Shown piece after piece: positions 1 to 12,554 of a DNA stretch of 64,000 bases. The notes below the pieces were generated by a model. That model was not told where the DNA came from and searched no databases. It worked only from the letters and a program-made list of their open reading frames with translations. The stretch comes from Ophioderma brevispina (taxonomy: Eukaryota; Echinodermata; Ophiuroidea; Amphilepidida; Ophiodermatidae). Position 1 is the stretch's first letter. Every line of letters begins with the position of its first letter. The stretch covers positions 1 to 64,000 of the forward strand of contig JAMKCH010084901.1 in NCBI GenBank assembly GCA_023653785.1. The letters are read 5' to 3'. The position numbers and the translations under genes were made by a program.

Positions 1-1450
1 GAAAGAGGACTTTTGCATATGCAGTGTTATTGATCTGTAATTACTATACTATACTATAATTGTAATCTTTGAAGTTTGTACAATTTCCACACTATAAATT
101 AACATGCACATCAAAATGGTGTTCAGATTAACACCAAAAGGTATCCTGTTATTTGAAAGTTACATATTGGAAATATTCTCCCTGTTTTAACAGTGTCCTG
201 TATTAAAAAACACTTGAAAAAGTAGCAACCTAATGTTACTCCTGACCTCAGTCATCTGAATATTTAATTTTGAATATTAGTATTTAAGAAATGATATGCC
301 TATTTTAACACTTATTTTGTAACAGTTTGGGAACACATGATCCAGACATATTTTCAGACATCTTTAAACATCCTATACCTGTATGGAGTATTGTACATCT
401 GCAATCTTCATCATAATTATTGGAACACTTGCCCTCAATTATGACATGTGAGGAAATATATATTGTTTTGTTCATCTGATTCCCTACTTCTGCAAACCCC
501 CTCCTGCCCCACCAATAAATATTGCGATACACATGTAGGACATTTGAAAGAGCATACTTTCAGTGATCAACATTGATCCAGGGGAGTGGGGAGTTCACTT
601 AACATTTAAAAAGGCAAAGTGACCCAACAATGATCTAGATTGTGGGTTGCTGATAGTTTATCATTGGTCAACTAAGGCCTTCTGTACATTTTAGTGAACA
701 TTACTGTAATCCTTTCCAACAACTCCCCACTACATGAGCATGTGTCATTGATCGATGATGAAACTACAAATTTGCCATGAGCACTTGTAAAAAGGAATAT
801 TTGATATAACAAATAGAAAACACATCACAATTGGGGCACTCAGTAAACTTGTTTTGTAGTTTCCCTTTAGTTTGTACAGCCTTGACATCATGACCATAAA
901 ATCCTAGGTAATGAACCATAGGATTTGAACATCATCCAAGAGTCAACATGTCACTAGATGTCTTATCTGATTGCCATAGAAATCCATCCTTGGAAGATGT
1001 AATATTACCAACATATGAGTTTCCATGATGTAGGTCTATAAAACCTTGATAGCACAATAATTCCCAGGGCTAGAGAGATAAACTGCAGGCCCAAATCAAA
1101 CCTGTATTTCATTTTGTTTATTTGGTGTTGTCCTTCCTTGGGGACAAAGAAGTCTACTGTACTTATAAATGTATTAGAAAAACACACTTTGGTTTAAGTT
1201 GAAAATCATTTTTTGTTCACAATTATATTGCACATATTTTATATTTAGCCTAGACCAAGCATTTCCGATATACTTCCAGGCCATTTGTATATGATCTTAC
1301 TGACATCTTGACTTTTAGATGATGTTCAATTAATCAGATATTTTAATTAATTACCAAGCCTGTATATAAAAGTCAATTTCATTAAGCCTTTTGTCAGTTG
1401 TACTCTTTTAGACTAGTGAAATTAAGACTTTGTGGCAGCATAAATTTCAT
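1..1450. other. No gene seen
   Basis: AT-rich sequence. If the NCKAP5-like gene continues left, this is intron. A weak inverted pair (GTGGGGAGTT / AACTCCCCAC, 580-730) suggests an old MITE. Confidence 0.5.
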
Positions 1451-1801
1451 TTAAAGGCTGACTCAGAGATTTCCTGCGGATGGTGTCCTCAATTTTCTGT
1501 TTTTGTTGTTTTTTGTTTTTTGCATATATATCGCTTGTCCACACACACATCACTGTGTAAAATAGCTAAGCTCAAATAGACATCCTTCAAATAGAAAATC
1601 ACAACTTTGTTTTCAAATTCCGGATCTGGAATTTTGTTATACAAAGTATTGGTATACTATACTTAATACCTAACTGTTTACTGCATCAAAACAAAAAATA
1701 TGATTCACCTTAAACTTAGGAGCATTTTAAGGTGACTATCTTTAGTTCTAGTCAACTATTAAATTTAAAAAAATATATAAAATCTCTGAGTCAGCCTTTA
1801 T
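1451..1801. mobile_element. TTAA-MITE family 1, copy a
   Basis: Terminal inverted repeats of about 20 bp (AGGCTGACTCAGAGATTT / AAATCTCTGAGTCAGCCT) lie inside TTAA on the left and TTAT on the right. An internal ATTCCGGATCTGGAATTTT palindrome is shared with copies b and c. No ORF of note. Confidence 0.92.
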
Positions 1802-2104
1802 GATCAAAATAATAAAAAAGATGTTTTGTCATATAAATCATCGATAATTGCTTAAATTGGAAGCACTGGTGCTTAGCTTATGGCTTCTTTACAACATTTT
1901 AAAATTTAGTTTATTCTTAGAACATTTCAAATAAATTATTCAGGCTCATATCTATTTCATCCAACTGTATGAATACACATGTCTATTTTTAGAAACAGTT
2001 AAAAGAGTTAAATGTTTTAGTGAATGGTGGCATGATAATGAGATAAATTACAATTCATAGCATAACAAAAACAAACCATATACATCCAATTAACTACAAC
2101 TTAC

Positions 2105-2176
2105 CAGAGGTGTGGCTGCCTTTTTGCCACTTCCATTGCTCTTGCAGGGACTTCCCCAGTCATCAGAATTATCCGA
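2105..2176 (-). pseudogene. Duplicated 72-bp exon copy (unit 1)
   Basis: Same as the unit 2 and unit 3 copies; the most distal copy from the real exon. Confidence 0.55.
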
Positions 2177-2402
2177 CTGGAATTCTTTACAACATTTTAA
2201 AATTTAGTTTATTCTTAGAACATTTCAAATAAATTATTCAGGCTCATATCTATTTCATCCAACTGTATGAATACACATGTCTATTTTTAGAAACAGTTAA
2301 AAGAGTTAAATGTTTTAGTGAATGGTGGCATGATAATGAGATAAATTACAATTCATAGCATAACAAAAACAAACCATATACATCCAATTAACTACAACTT
2401 AC

Positions 2403-2474
2403 CAGAGGTGTGGCTGCCTTTTTGCCACTTCCATTGCTCTTGCAGGGACTTCCCCAGTCATCAGAATTATCCGA
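2403..2474 (-). pseudogene. Duplicated 72-bp exon copy (unit 2)
   Basis: Same as the unit 3 copy: junction acceptor TTCCAG, 24 open codons, donor CTG|GTAAGT. Sequence identical by eye. Confidence 0.55.
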
Positions 2475-2700
2475 CTGGAATTCTTTACAACATTTTAAAA
2501 TTTAGTTTATTCTTAGAACATTTCAAATAAATTATTCAGGCTCATATCTATTTCATCCAACTGTATGAATACACATGTCTATTTTTAGAAACAGTTAAAA
2601 GAGTTAAATGTTTTAGTGAATGGTGGCATGATAATGAGATAAATTACAATTCATAGCATAACAAAAACAAACCATATACATCCAATTAACTACAACTTAC

Positions 2701-2772
2701 CAGAGGTGTGGCTGCCTTTTTGCCACTTCCATTGCTCTTGCAGGGACTTCCCCAGTCATCAGAATTATCCGA
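2701..2772 (-). pseudogene. Duplicated 72-bp exon copy (unit 3), potentially functional
   Basis: On the minus strand the duplication junction creates TTCCAG|TCGGAT, a potential acceptor. The copy keeps the donor CTG|GTAAGT. Between them lie 72 bp (24 codons, no stop), reading SDNSDDWGSPCKSNGSGKKA then ATPL, phase 0/0. No strong polypyrimidine tract precedes the AG, so use of this site is unproven. It would add 24 residues per copy if included in frame. Confidence 0.55.
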
Positions 2773-2995
2773 CTGGAATTCTTTACAACATTTTAAAATT
2801 TAGTTTATTCTTAGAACATTTCAAATAAATTATTCAGGCTCATATCTATTTCATCCAACTGTATGAATACACATGTCTATTTTTAGAAACAGTTAAAAGA
2901 GTTAATGTTTTAGTGAAATTGGTGGCTGATACTTCAGATCAATTACAATGCATAGCAAACAAAACAAACCAATAATCCAATTAACTACAACTTAC

Positions 2996-3129
2996 CAGAC
3001 AGAGGTGTGGCTGCCTTTTTGCCACTTCCATTGCTCTTGCAGGGGCTTCCCCAGTCATCAGAATTATCCGACTGTAAGGATTCCATGGAAACGCTATTCA
3101 GGTAGGGATTCTCTCCTAAGCTATTAGAT
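2996..3129 (-). CDS. NCKAP5: NCKAP5-like downstream exon
   Basis: The acceptor CTGTTTCAG|ATCTAATAGC gives phase 2, completing an Arg codon with the AG left by the 12555 donor. The peptide reads SNSLGENPYLNSVSMESLQS, then DNSDDWGSPCKSNGSGKK and AATPLS. The donor is CTCTGTCTG|GTAAG, phase 1. The acidic DNSDDWGSP motif followed by a basic Lys-rich tail resembles a linear interaction motif. The three tandem copies to its left end CTCTG|GTAAGT, lacking TCTG, so the functional donor phase is worth checking. The next exon is not recognised between here and the left edge. Confidence 0.7.
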
Positions 3130-4199
3130 CTGAAACAGTAACCACGTAGATATGGAAATTAAAATCCATCGCACGCAGAGTAATGCATCCACATTGTTAA
3201 CTACATCTGACGTGTTTAATGACGGCTGCTTACATGCACATTAAGTCAAGATGGAATATGGTATCTATGCTATGTAGGTGTCTGGGGCAAAATCAAAATA
3301 TCCCAGACAAATAATCGTGATTAGCTTGAGACAATAACTGCCAGCGACAACACACACGCTAGTAACAGATGGTGAAGTGACAAGCCACATCATTCCACAT
3401 TCAATTGGTTTACTCCACACGCATGTATGCACACACACGGATGAACCTGGAGTGTACAGTGTAGGAGAATTTGCTATCTGTTAAGAGGATGCCAGCATAC
3501 AGTCCTATCCCCAGTCAAGCTGACCGTATCGCATTGCAGGGTAATCCCTAATTAAATCAGGAAAACATCTCTGTAATAAGTTGACATAAACCAGACTGTA
3601 AACAAGACAAGGTACCCCAAGAGAGGATACATACTTGTATGGTGTACATGCTTAGCCCACCTTTCCCATCACCCATCACATGAAGATAAATTTGATATGT
3701 AAACACCACCCACATGCTAATTAGCAAAAAGCCAGAGGCTTGATTAGAGATCAATTCATTAATTTCACATCACTGATCAACTACTTCATATTCATGCAGC
3801 TGCTCGGAAAACCAACCAAATCTAATTACCTGTCAGATTTCGTTATAGCCTCCTACATATCCAATAATTCCTCTCTGTTTGCATATAACATGTAAGAGTC
3901 CCCACAACAAAGTCCAATCACATAAACAGACAGACAGATGTAGACTTTTAGCCAAATAAATGAATCCTGAACCTTGAACTAAACAGGCTGTGCTATACTA
4001 CACTTGGCTATGTGACAACATTGTAAAAACTTTGCCTTGCTGTGTGGTGGTGGCAGCAACAGCGGCATCCGGGGTCGAGACTTTTATTTGGTTATTTTTG
4101 AGCTAGACGTGATGTGAACTTTCTTATAATTTCCTACTGTGGAAATCAGAAACAGTCTTTGCGGTCAAATTTGATGCTATGAGGGCAAGGTTATTAATA
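3130..4199. other. Intron, no feature
   Basis: Ordinary AT-rich intronic sequence upstream of the 3129 acceptor; CA-rich patches near 3350 and 3430. Confidence 0.6.
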
Positions 4200-5280
4200 A
4201 CATGTTTGGGGGGAAAAAATGTTGGAATGCAAAATATGTGTCACAGAAAAATCAATTTCATCATTCTAGGAGATAATAAAGTTTGTTCACACAAGATGAA
4301 GATGAAAGTGACAAATGTTCAATAAAACATTTGTTTTGAATGACTAAGTTCAAATAGTTCAAATCAATATGAAGTTGAATATTGCTCTTGGTAAGAAGAG
4401 AGATTTCCGTACTTCCACAATGCATTGCTTCCAATGTGTTTTGTACATGTATGGGGGGGGGGGGGGGGGGGTTCTGATGTTGATCGTTAGTGATGAAACA
4501 TGGCTTATTGACATTACTGATCACAACTATGCATTTTAAGAGTGTTTCACCCCTAATGATTCACATGACTACCTGTACAAAACTTCCATGGAACCAATGC
4601 ATTGTGGGAAGCTACTGATATCTTCTCTTCTTGGTACGGGTGACATTTGACAAAAGTTACAAATAACAGTTTTTAATTTGAATGCACTATAGTAGGTAGC
4701 CATAGTTCAAATTGGATTATATGAAGTTGAATATTGCTCTTGGCAAAGATAGAATTTTACTAGCAAAAGGGAGTGTTGTGCATATTGCTGAAGCAATTAT
4801 AAAATTCTAAACTATCTCAGAATTATGTAAAAATGGGAAGGTAAATACAAGCAACCTTTCTGCTTGGTGGTTTGGTAATTAATCCGTTATAATGACAATA
4901 GCTAATTTGTTATAAATTTGCGGTCTCTCCTCTTTTTGCACTCGTCTATATGCAAGAATATAAGCTGTGGCACACCCAGCCGATCTTACAACTTACAACT
5001 TGACCCCACAATGACCTTTTGACCTGGACATGACATTTGACCTCATCAACAAATGAGGGATCCCATATTGCACCTATGAATCAGTTTGAACATCAACTTT
5101 TCAATGTAGGTCACTTTTATACTATTTTTTAGCCATTTTTCAATTTGACCTCACGTGACTCTTTGACGCTTGGCACATAACCTTTGACTCATCAATATAT
5201 GAGGGATCCCATGATGCACCTATGACACAAGATTGGTTCCATTGATCTTCACCTTTTAATTGAGGTCATTTACACGGGGC
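4200..5280. repeat. Direct repeat, left copy (about 1.1 kb)
   Basis: From ACATGTTTGGGGGGAAAAAA to TTTTAATTGAGGTCATTT it aligns with 7037-7870. The TGACCT...CATGACCTTTGACCT segment is itself duplicated internally. It has many one-base insertions relative to the right copy, and a G19 run at about 4453. Confidence 0.85.
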
Positions 5281-5410
5281 GGTTTCTCGAACCACAGTCT
5301 CGCCTGCTTTTCGCGCTTAATTGTAGACAAAAAGCAGCACACCAGAGTTCAACTGTTCTAGTCCAGGGTGTCCACCAAAAAAGTTGTGCAACCCAGATAA
5401 ACTCCATTTC

Positions 5411-5768
5411 TTACGACACTATCATGATTGGCTAATCAGAAAATCGAAAAATCATCAAAAATCAGAGTTTGCATGTCTGTAACAAGTACATATATCCTAA
5501 CATACCCTGCAAAGATAAGACCAGAAGCAACCTAATAAGGAACAGAAATCGGAAATTTTTTAGGCCTTACTGTCCGTTCCGGACACTTCCTACAACACGT
5601 AATTGAAATGGGGAATCGTATCATGGAACACTGCCGTTTTCTTCCTTTTCTGTCAATTCTACAGCTAGGAAAGGTAACTTATGAGAATTCTACAGACTTA
5701 TACGCTTCCTTGGAACTATTCCTGCAAATTTTTTAAATCTTTTTTCAAATCACTGATAGTGTCTTTAA
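5411..5768. mobile_element. TTAA-MITE family 4, copy a
   Basis: The right end AAATCACTGATAGTGTCTTTAA is intact; the left end (TTACGACACTATCATGATT) is degenerate. The body shares GTCTGTAACAAGTA and ACTACAACACGTAATT-type motifs with copies b-d. Confidence 0.88.
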
Positions 5769-5799
5769 CTATTTTTACTTCCCACTATTTCAATTTTGA

Positions 5800-6440
5800 C
5801 ACCACCCTAGGGTCACAACTTTTCCATTCATTGTGGGAGATAGTCAGCTTTGCAAGTTGAAACCCCCACGAGCATAATCAGAGATGTTTAGGAGAGCACC
5901 CGGTTTTTGCATGTCTAGTATTCTTTACTTTCTGCTCTTTCATTTGACACCACCCCAGGGGTCACAACACTTTTCCATTGTGGAGATATAACATGAGAAG
6001 TCCTCAAACAAGAGCCAAACTAAGAATGTTTTAGGAGTATCACCCCGGGTTTTGCATTTGGATAGTATTCTATACCACCTCTCAACTCTTTCATTTGACA
6101 ACCACCCTAGGGGTCACAACATTTTCCATTGGTGGAGATATTAATCTTGAAAGTCCCCCCACAAGCACAGTAAGAGATGTTTAGGAGTAGCCCCGGGTTG
6201 CATTTTATAGTATTCTATACTTCTCACTCTTTCATTTTGATAACCACCATAGAGGTCACAACATCTTCCGTTTGGGGGGGGGGGGGGTAGATATTAATCT
6301 TGAAATTCTCCCCAACAGAATATAACCAAGAGATGGTTAGAAGTAGCACCCCCGTGTTTGCATTTATCGTATTCTTTTATTTCCTGCTCTTTCCTTTGAC
6401 ACCAACCCCCCAGGGCCACACCGTTTCCATTGTAGATATA
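5800..6440. repeat. Degenerate 150-bp tandem repeat, about 4-5 units
   Basis: GGTCACAAC...TTCCATTG...GAGATGTTTAGGAGTA...TTGCATTT...CTCTTTCATTTGACACCACC recurs at about 5815, 5962, 6114, 6256 and 6416, spacing 142-160 bp. Confidence 0.85.
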
Positions 6441-7036
6441 TTAAATCATGAAAAGTCCATTCAAAAATCCCTAAATTCACTAAATTTAGTAAAAATAATG
6501 AAATGTATTCAATTTGGCAACCCACATTTTTGAAAAACTCATTGACCACATTTTAAAAATTTGAGTCGCCTACGTGGCCAGAAAGTGGTGAAATGCACAG
6601 TTTTGCGTATTTTCACATTTTCCAAGAATGTAAACAGGCTGGCACCCAAAAGACTGACCAGAAGTAGAAAAACCATTTCAATGTAAACATGGGCAATGAT
6701 CTAGCTATATATATATTGATGTTAATAGACCTTTGTTGTGGGTACTTCCCCCCCCCCCCCCTTTTCATAAGTCTCTTGTTTTTTACACCCAAACACACAC
6801 AGGGGGTTGGCGTGGCCCACATACTGCCACATAACCAATGCTGACCTAATTTATTGTAAGGTAACAAACTCCTGAATCAAATTCTTTTTGAAGGGTAGGA
6901 TTTCACACTGACCCTTGACAACTGAGAAAATTTGGTTGACATGGACCAAGCATTTAGCATTATTTTGCAATTTTAAAATATTCCAAAGATGCCCCTTTAA
7001 GTGGCCCACATGCATTTTGACCACAATTATTATTCA

Positions 7037-7870
7037 CATGTTTGGGGGAAAAAATGTTGGAAATGCCAAAATATGTGTCAAACAAGAACAGAAATCAATT
7101 TCAATCATTCTAAGGAGATATATAAAGTTTGTTCACAACAAGATGAAGATGAAAAGTGACATTTGACAAATGTTACAATAAAAAATTGTTTTGAATGCAC
7201 TATAGTTGCAATAGTTCAATCAATATGAAGTTGAATATTGCTCTTGGTAAGGGTGACATTTGACAAAAGTTACAATACAGTTTAATTTGAATGCACTATA
7301 GTAGCCATAGTTCAATTGATATATGAAGTTGAATATTGCTCTTGGCAAAGATAGAATGTTACTAGCAAAAATGGAGTTATGTGCAATTATTTGCTGAACA
7401 AATTATAAAATTCTAAACTATCTCAGAATTATGTAAAAATGGGAAGGGTAAATAAAGCAACCTTTCTGCTGGTGGTTATGTAATTAATCCTTTTATAATG
7501 ACAATAGCTAATTTGTTATCAACTACAAATTTGCGGTTCTCGGCTTTTGCACTCGCTATATGCAAAGAATATAAGCTGTGGGCCACCCAGCCGATCTTAC
7601 AACTTGACCTCACATGACCTTTGACCTTGGCACATGACATTTGACCTCATCAACAAATGAGGGATCCCATATTGCACCTATGAATCAAGTTTGAACATCA
7701 ACTTTTCAATGTAGGTCAATTTTACATTTTTAGCCTATTTTTCAATTTGACCTCACATGACCTTTGACCTTGGCACATAACCTTTGACCTCATCAATATA
7801 TGAGGGATCCCATGATGCACCTATGACACAAGATTGGTTCCAATTGATCTTCAACTTTTTAATTGAGGTC
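7037..7870. repeat. Direct repeat, right copy (about 0.83 kb)
   Basis: Partner of 4200-5280, 2.8 kb away. The unit between them (5281-7036) carries MITE family 4a and a 150-bp satellite. Confidence 0.85.
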
Positions 7871-7882
7871 AATTTAAAAAAC

Positions 7883-8248
7883 TTAAAGGCTGACTCAGAG
7901 ATTTCCAGGGGAGGACGCCCTCAATTTTCAAACAAATTGTGTTTTTTGCATATACATAATGCTTGTCCATATAATAACCACTGTGTGAAATAACTAAGCC
8001 CAAATCGAAGTCCTTCATATAGAAAATCACAACTTTGTTTAAAAATTCCGGATCCGGAAATTTTGTTATACACGGTATCCTATGCACTGTTATACTGTAC
8101 ATAAATGTGTACTGCATGAAAACGAAAAATATGATTCATCTCTAACTTTGGAATTACGCATTTTAGGTGAGTATCTTTAGTTCTAGTTGACTATTTTTAA
8201 TTACTACACAAAAAATATATATTTCGAAATCTCTGAGTCAGCCTTTAA
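7883..8248. mobile_element. TTAA-MITE family 1, copy b
   Basis: Intact TTAA|AGGCTGACTCAGAG...CTCTGAGTCAGCCT|TTAA. The internal ATTCCGGATCCGGAAATTTT palindrome is shared. Confidence 0.93.
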
Positions 8249-8647
8249 CATTTTAGTGGCACACATACACATGCACAAGTGGTCCTGCCAGTTATGCGGC
8301 CCACAAAAACCCAACCACTCATACTTCATCTTCTTTTTTTTAAATATTATTATAAAACAATGTCAGTCCATTAATGTGATTTTACTTCATTAGCATTAAT
8401 TAATTTGGTCACAATTACAATTGTGATTTTTAAATGCCATCATCTCCATAATGCTAATGAACTTATTCGAAATTCTCAGTTGAGGTTGATTCTCAATAAC
8501 CTCAAAATTATACAACACAAACAATTCCCATGCTGTTTTCTTGAGTGTAAACATTATTACATGAGCTTGTATCTATCCCTCCGGGCCAACAATCAACTAT
8601 AGATGCTCCGAGCTGAAAATGTTTAAATTTTTTCAAAAGTTTACAAA

Positions 8648-8830
8648 TTACCCAGAGCCGTTTGCATTTTTTTGGGGGTGGGACTTTGAAAAAGTGATTT
8701 TTTTTTCTCTCGAAAAAATGGACCTAACCCCATAAAATGGTCCTTTTGGGACTTGTTTTATCACCAAAAAGTAGACTTTCTTGTCAAAATTTTTCCAAAA
8801 AAGCCCCCCCCCTGCATACAGGCCTGAAAT
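8648..8830. mobile_element. Dispersed repeat with GGTCCTTTTGGACTT-type core
   Basis: GTTTGCATTTTTTTGGGGGT...CCCCCCCCTGCATACAGGCC. It is related in inverted orientation to 42720-42930. Confidence 0.6.
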
Positions 8831-9177
8831 TACCATATTTGGAATCAGCATGAAAAGTCCCTTCAAATCAGAGATAAGATTCAAATGAGTCCAAACAAGC
8901 TTAGTCTTGGGTCAGTGCTTTTAAATGGCTTTCCAAATGACCTTCAGGTTATTTATTTTATTCATATATTTATCAAACTGTCTGCGATTACATAAACAGG
9001 CATGATGCTCCATGTACATGGGACCGATGGCTTAACCTCCAATATGGAAGGACAGGATATTCTCATGGTTCATTTACCCAAGTCCATATGAACCATGGTG
9101 AGAGTGGAATTCCAGTTTTAATAAATAGTTCTGATCAAATCAAATACAGAATTCAGTACTTGAATTAAATCCTAGCA

Positions 9178-9262
9178 AGTGGCCTTGCCGGGACTCAAAC
9201 CGGGAACCTCCTACACCAATGGCGAATACCCCAACCAGTGGGCCATGCTCCCCCTGCCAAGT
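9178..9262 (-). mobile_element. tRNA-like sequence, minus strand
   Basis: The reverse strand reads TGGCCCACTGGTTGGGGTAT...CCCGGTTTGAGTCCCGGCAA, with A- and B-box-like motifs. Pairing of stems is partial; likely SINE-derived. Confidence 0.55.
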
Positions 9263-9320
9263 AATCTTAAAAGCCACTGATTGATACATGACTTGTAATG
9301 AGTTAGATGTACTTGTTTAC

Positions 9321-9668
9321 TTAAAGGTGGTTGTTCCGATTTATGTGTATTGTGTTCTCTACTTGATATGAGAGCCTGGCACCTGCACATACACCCCATC
9401 AAGTACCGTGGGAAACAAACTTGTGGTTTTGATGGTAGACGCAATAATGCATGTTGCAAAGCCCTCAGATTCAATACTGTGCTAATATTGATGGTTAACC
9501 ACTAAAACGGCGGTTTTTTTGTTTATATCTTGGGAATGAAATGGATTCGAGGGCTCAAATTTCAGGACGACAATGAGAAAAATACGGCCTTTCATCTGAT
9601 ATCAAAATCGATACTACTTCCGGGTAAATCAGGGGGGTCCCAAAGACGATCGGAACACGCCCCTTTAA
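9321..9668. mobile_element. TTAA-MITE family 5, copy a
   Basis: TTAA|AGGTGGTTGTTCCGAT...GATCGGAACACGCCCCT|TTAA. The body aligns in reverse with copy b. Confidence 0.92.
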
Positions 9669-10239
9669 GTCATATATTTTATATAACTTTTTTGTGCTTT
9701 TGTTTTTGTTTTGCTTTGTTTGTGTGTGTTTGTGTGTGTGTGTTTTGTATGTGTTCTCTTGTTTGACTATAACCTGGTTGTTTGGTTTTAAAGTCAATAA
9801 ATTTGACCAATTGGTCAAGCTAATCTGTAACCTTTAGATACAGAATCTACCATAAAAGTAAGGGTTAACCAAACCTGATTTTTGTTCATCACCACAGAGA
9901 CCCTTTAAAGAAAATCACACACCAAATAGCCCTACTTTTTTGTAGAGGAATAATGAAATTAATGATTTCCTCTTTCAGAACAAATTAAGACCCATATGTC
10001 ATGACTGAGATTTCTCTTATATTAATGAGCCATAAAATCACATTATGGATCAGTCATAACAAGTATGTCTTGGCATGTGGATTATTCTGGTATGGTCCAA
10101 CCAGTTTGAGACATGAATAACTGGGGTGAGGAATGAAATAGTGATTAAAAGTTAAAACATATTTGCCAAATTTGGGAAAATTAAATGGACACAAGGAGAC
10201 CCAAAATTGAGTACTGGTGTGCGTCCACCGGGTAAAAAA

Positions 10240-10625
10240 ATTGACCCATGTTTATAGTGACCAAATTGTACAAAAATATGATGCATTTATATAGTTGGTT
10301 CTGAAATTTTGACCCATTTCTATAGTTGGCTTTGAAATTTTGCACCGTTTTCATAGTAATCTTAGCAAAATCGGTCCATTTGCATAGTAACTTTTTCCAA
10401 AAATCAGAAAAAATCAACCATTTTCATTGTGATTTTACCAAAAATCAGATAAATCAACCATTTTCATTGTGATTTTACCAAAAATCAGAGAAATCGACCC
10501 ATTTTCATAGTAAATTGTGACCAAAAATTGAAAAATGTACCCATTTATATAGTAGCAATGACCTCAAAAAGGGACCCAGCTATATAGTAGCATGGTAGGA
10601 AAAATTACCCATTGCTATATATAGT
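10240..10625. repeat. Degenerate minisatellite, roughly 45-bp unit
   Basis: Repeated unit of the form GACCCATTT.x.ATAGT...TTTxxCAAAAATCAGA, at least eight imperfect copies. The best-preserved pair around 10400-10490 is nearly identical. Confidence 0.8.
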
Positions 10626-11529
10626 AAAGGGGAAAATGTGATTTAGTTGTAGGACACCTTTTCTGGAAATGTCTTTTTGTCTCTTTAAAATATCAAGTAA
10701 AGTAACTATTAGCATTATAACTAAATATTTTGAGTCAGAAATTAAATTTATAATTTTTTTTCAAAAGAAGATTTAGTCCCTATTCTGAGTTTTTACCAAA
10801 GGTTAGAGTGGGATCCTAGCTGAGCAATTTGGACTACACTCGTGACATTTAAGAGTAATTGGCTCTGGTTTGCTATTATTACACAAGTGTCAATCCAATT
10901 GCTATGGAAATTTCAAAAAATGCACAGCAGATAATTTAACAGTAATAATTTTTCACAGTTTTCAGAGTTTTGAACAGTATGACAGACTATTTATTTCATG
11001 TTTTTAATAACCTACACGTTAAACCCTGTATGGGGAAAACGTTTTTGCAGGTTACTAAAATTCGAAGTCCTGAAGGTAAAGTGAAAATAAACAACACTGC
11101 AAAAAATTTCCATTATATATATTAGAGAAAATCTAATTACTGGCAAAGATTGAATGAAGCAAATTTGGGAGGATATTACTATGATATCATACTGACAGAA
11201 TTAGAATACTAGAGCTGCAACAAATGTGGGTTTCTAAAGGCTAGATAATGCAGAAACTTGTGAGGAGGATAAATCAAAATTATCGCATCCCTCCACCTAT
11301 CCTGTTGGGTATGACGTAGATGCAATGTACACCATAGTGGGTGGTTAAAGAATGTGTGATGAATGGATAAGGGTTATGTTACAACACTAAAATGTGATGT
11401 GCATGTTGATTTTAATGTATAGCATGGTATCTCGATTTATGCTTGTATATGTATATGTGTCTGTATGTGTCTGAGTATGTGTGTGTGTGTGTGTGTATGT
11501 GTATGAATATGTAAAGGTAAATGAATGTA

Positions 11530-11875
11530 TTAAAGGTGCAACGAGAGATATCAAGTCATCCATATTTTCTGTGATATGTAGTGATTTCATATAGATTAGA
11601 CTTGCAATAGATTCCCTATTTTATTTGACTATAGAAATAGAAAAGAAAAGGTGATTTGTATATGCTTACATTTCAATAGAAAGCATAGGCTGAATTTCCT
11701 ATTTGCTTGTATAGGAAATTATAAATTACACAATTTTTGTACCAAAAAAACAGCTCTCAGCTTAATCCTTTCAGATGGGGATATTTTGATAGAAAGCATT
11801 ACACCAGTGCAAAAATCAGAATTTTCACATTTTGTAGGGACACCTGTTATTTGAAATCTCTCATTGCACCTTTAA
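11530..11875. mobile_element. TTAA-MITE family 2, copy a
   Basis: TTAA|AGGTGCAACGAGAGAT...ATCTCTCATTGCACCT|TTAA. The body carries the shared motif GATGGGGATATTTTTGAT. Confidence 0.92.
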
Positions 11876-12554
11876 ATGTGAGATCAACATTAAACAGAAT
11901 ATAATGGCAAAATACAAAGTGATTGAAAGTTCAGTTTATAACAAAAAAAAGCAATTTAGTTGCAACATTCCAATAAATACCTCCCCAGACAAGGCTGGAT
12001 AAAATGTCTCCATTATGTGACCCAAATTGCCAACTAGGTGTGGGGTGTTCAACAGGTGCAAACATACAAGTTGCATTACAGGTACTAAGTCTGCCATTTT
12101 GCTTTACTTTTACTGAACCTGATCTTTTTTTTTAATTGCAGATAGTCTGAAAGTTGCGAGTTCATCAGAACTCCTTCTTCAATGAAGGAATGTGATAGTA
12201 CTTGTCATTTAAACAGGTAAACACAAATGCTGTAAAAATGGTTAAAGCATAACAATATAGATGAGGGATAGGTTTATGAAATTCTCATAAGTAATGAATC
12301 TGGCTGAAGCATGAATTATGTGTTTTGTGATGTGAGCATGGTGCTTTTGTATTTTTTTCATATGGACAATAAAATTTAAGTTTCTTATATCGTCCATATG
12401 AAAAACGTCTATCTAATTTAAGTTTCTTAGATCGGGTGTGTTATAAAATATGATGCAGTACCATTATTGTGGACAATACACTCATTTATCATGTTTATAC
12501 TGGACTCAACAGTTTTAATAAGTGACATGAAAATAGTTATAAAGGTTTACTTAC

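Larger units (their letters stand above)
1885..3077. repeat. 298-bp tandem array carrying an exon half plus donor
   Basis: There are four head-to-tail units starting at 1885, 2183, 2481 and 2779, exactly 298 bp apart. Units 1-3 look identical by eye. Unit 4, next to the real exon, differs at many positions in its intronic part and by a 4-bp insertion at the donor. Each unit holds the last 72 bp of the 2996-3129 exon, its splice donor and about 220 bp of intron. Identical units beside a diverged one suggest recent amplification or gene conversion, or an assembly effect. Confidence 0.93.
8249..12554. other. Intron of NCKAP5-like gene with scattered repeats
   Basis: Apart from listed elements there is a (TG)n tract at 9718-9745, a (GT)n tract at 11473-11495 and no convincing exon. 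Confidence 0.55.

Noticed and set aside
4200..7870. LTR retrotransposon
   Set aside because: Direct repeats are present, but no gag/pol frame, no clear TG...CA ends and no primer binding site was seen.
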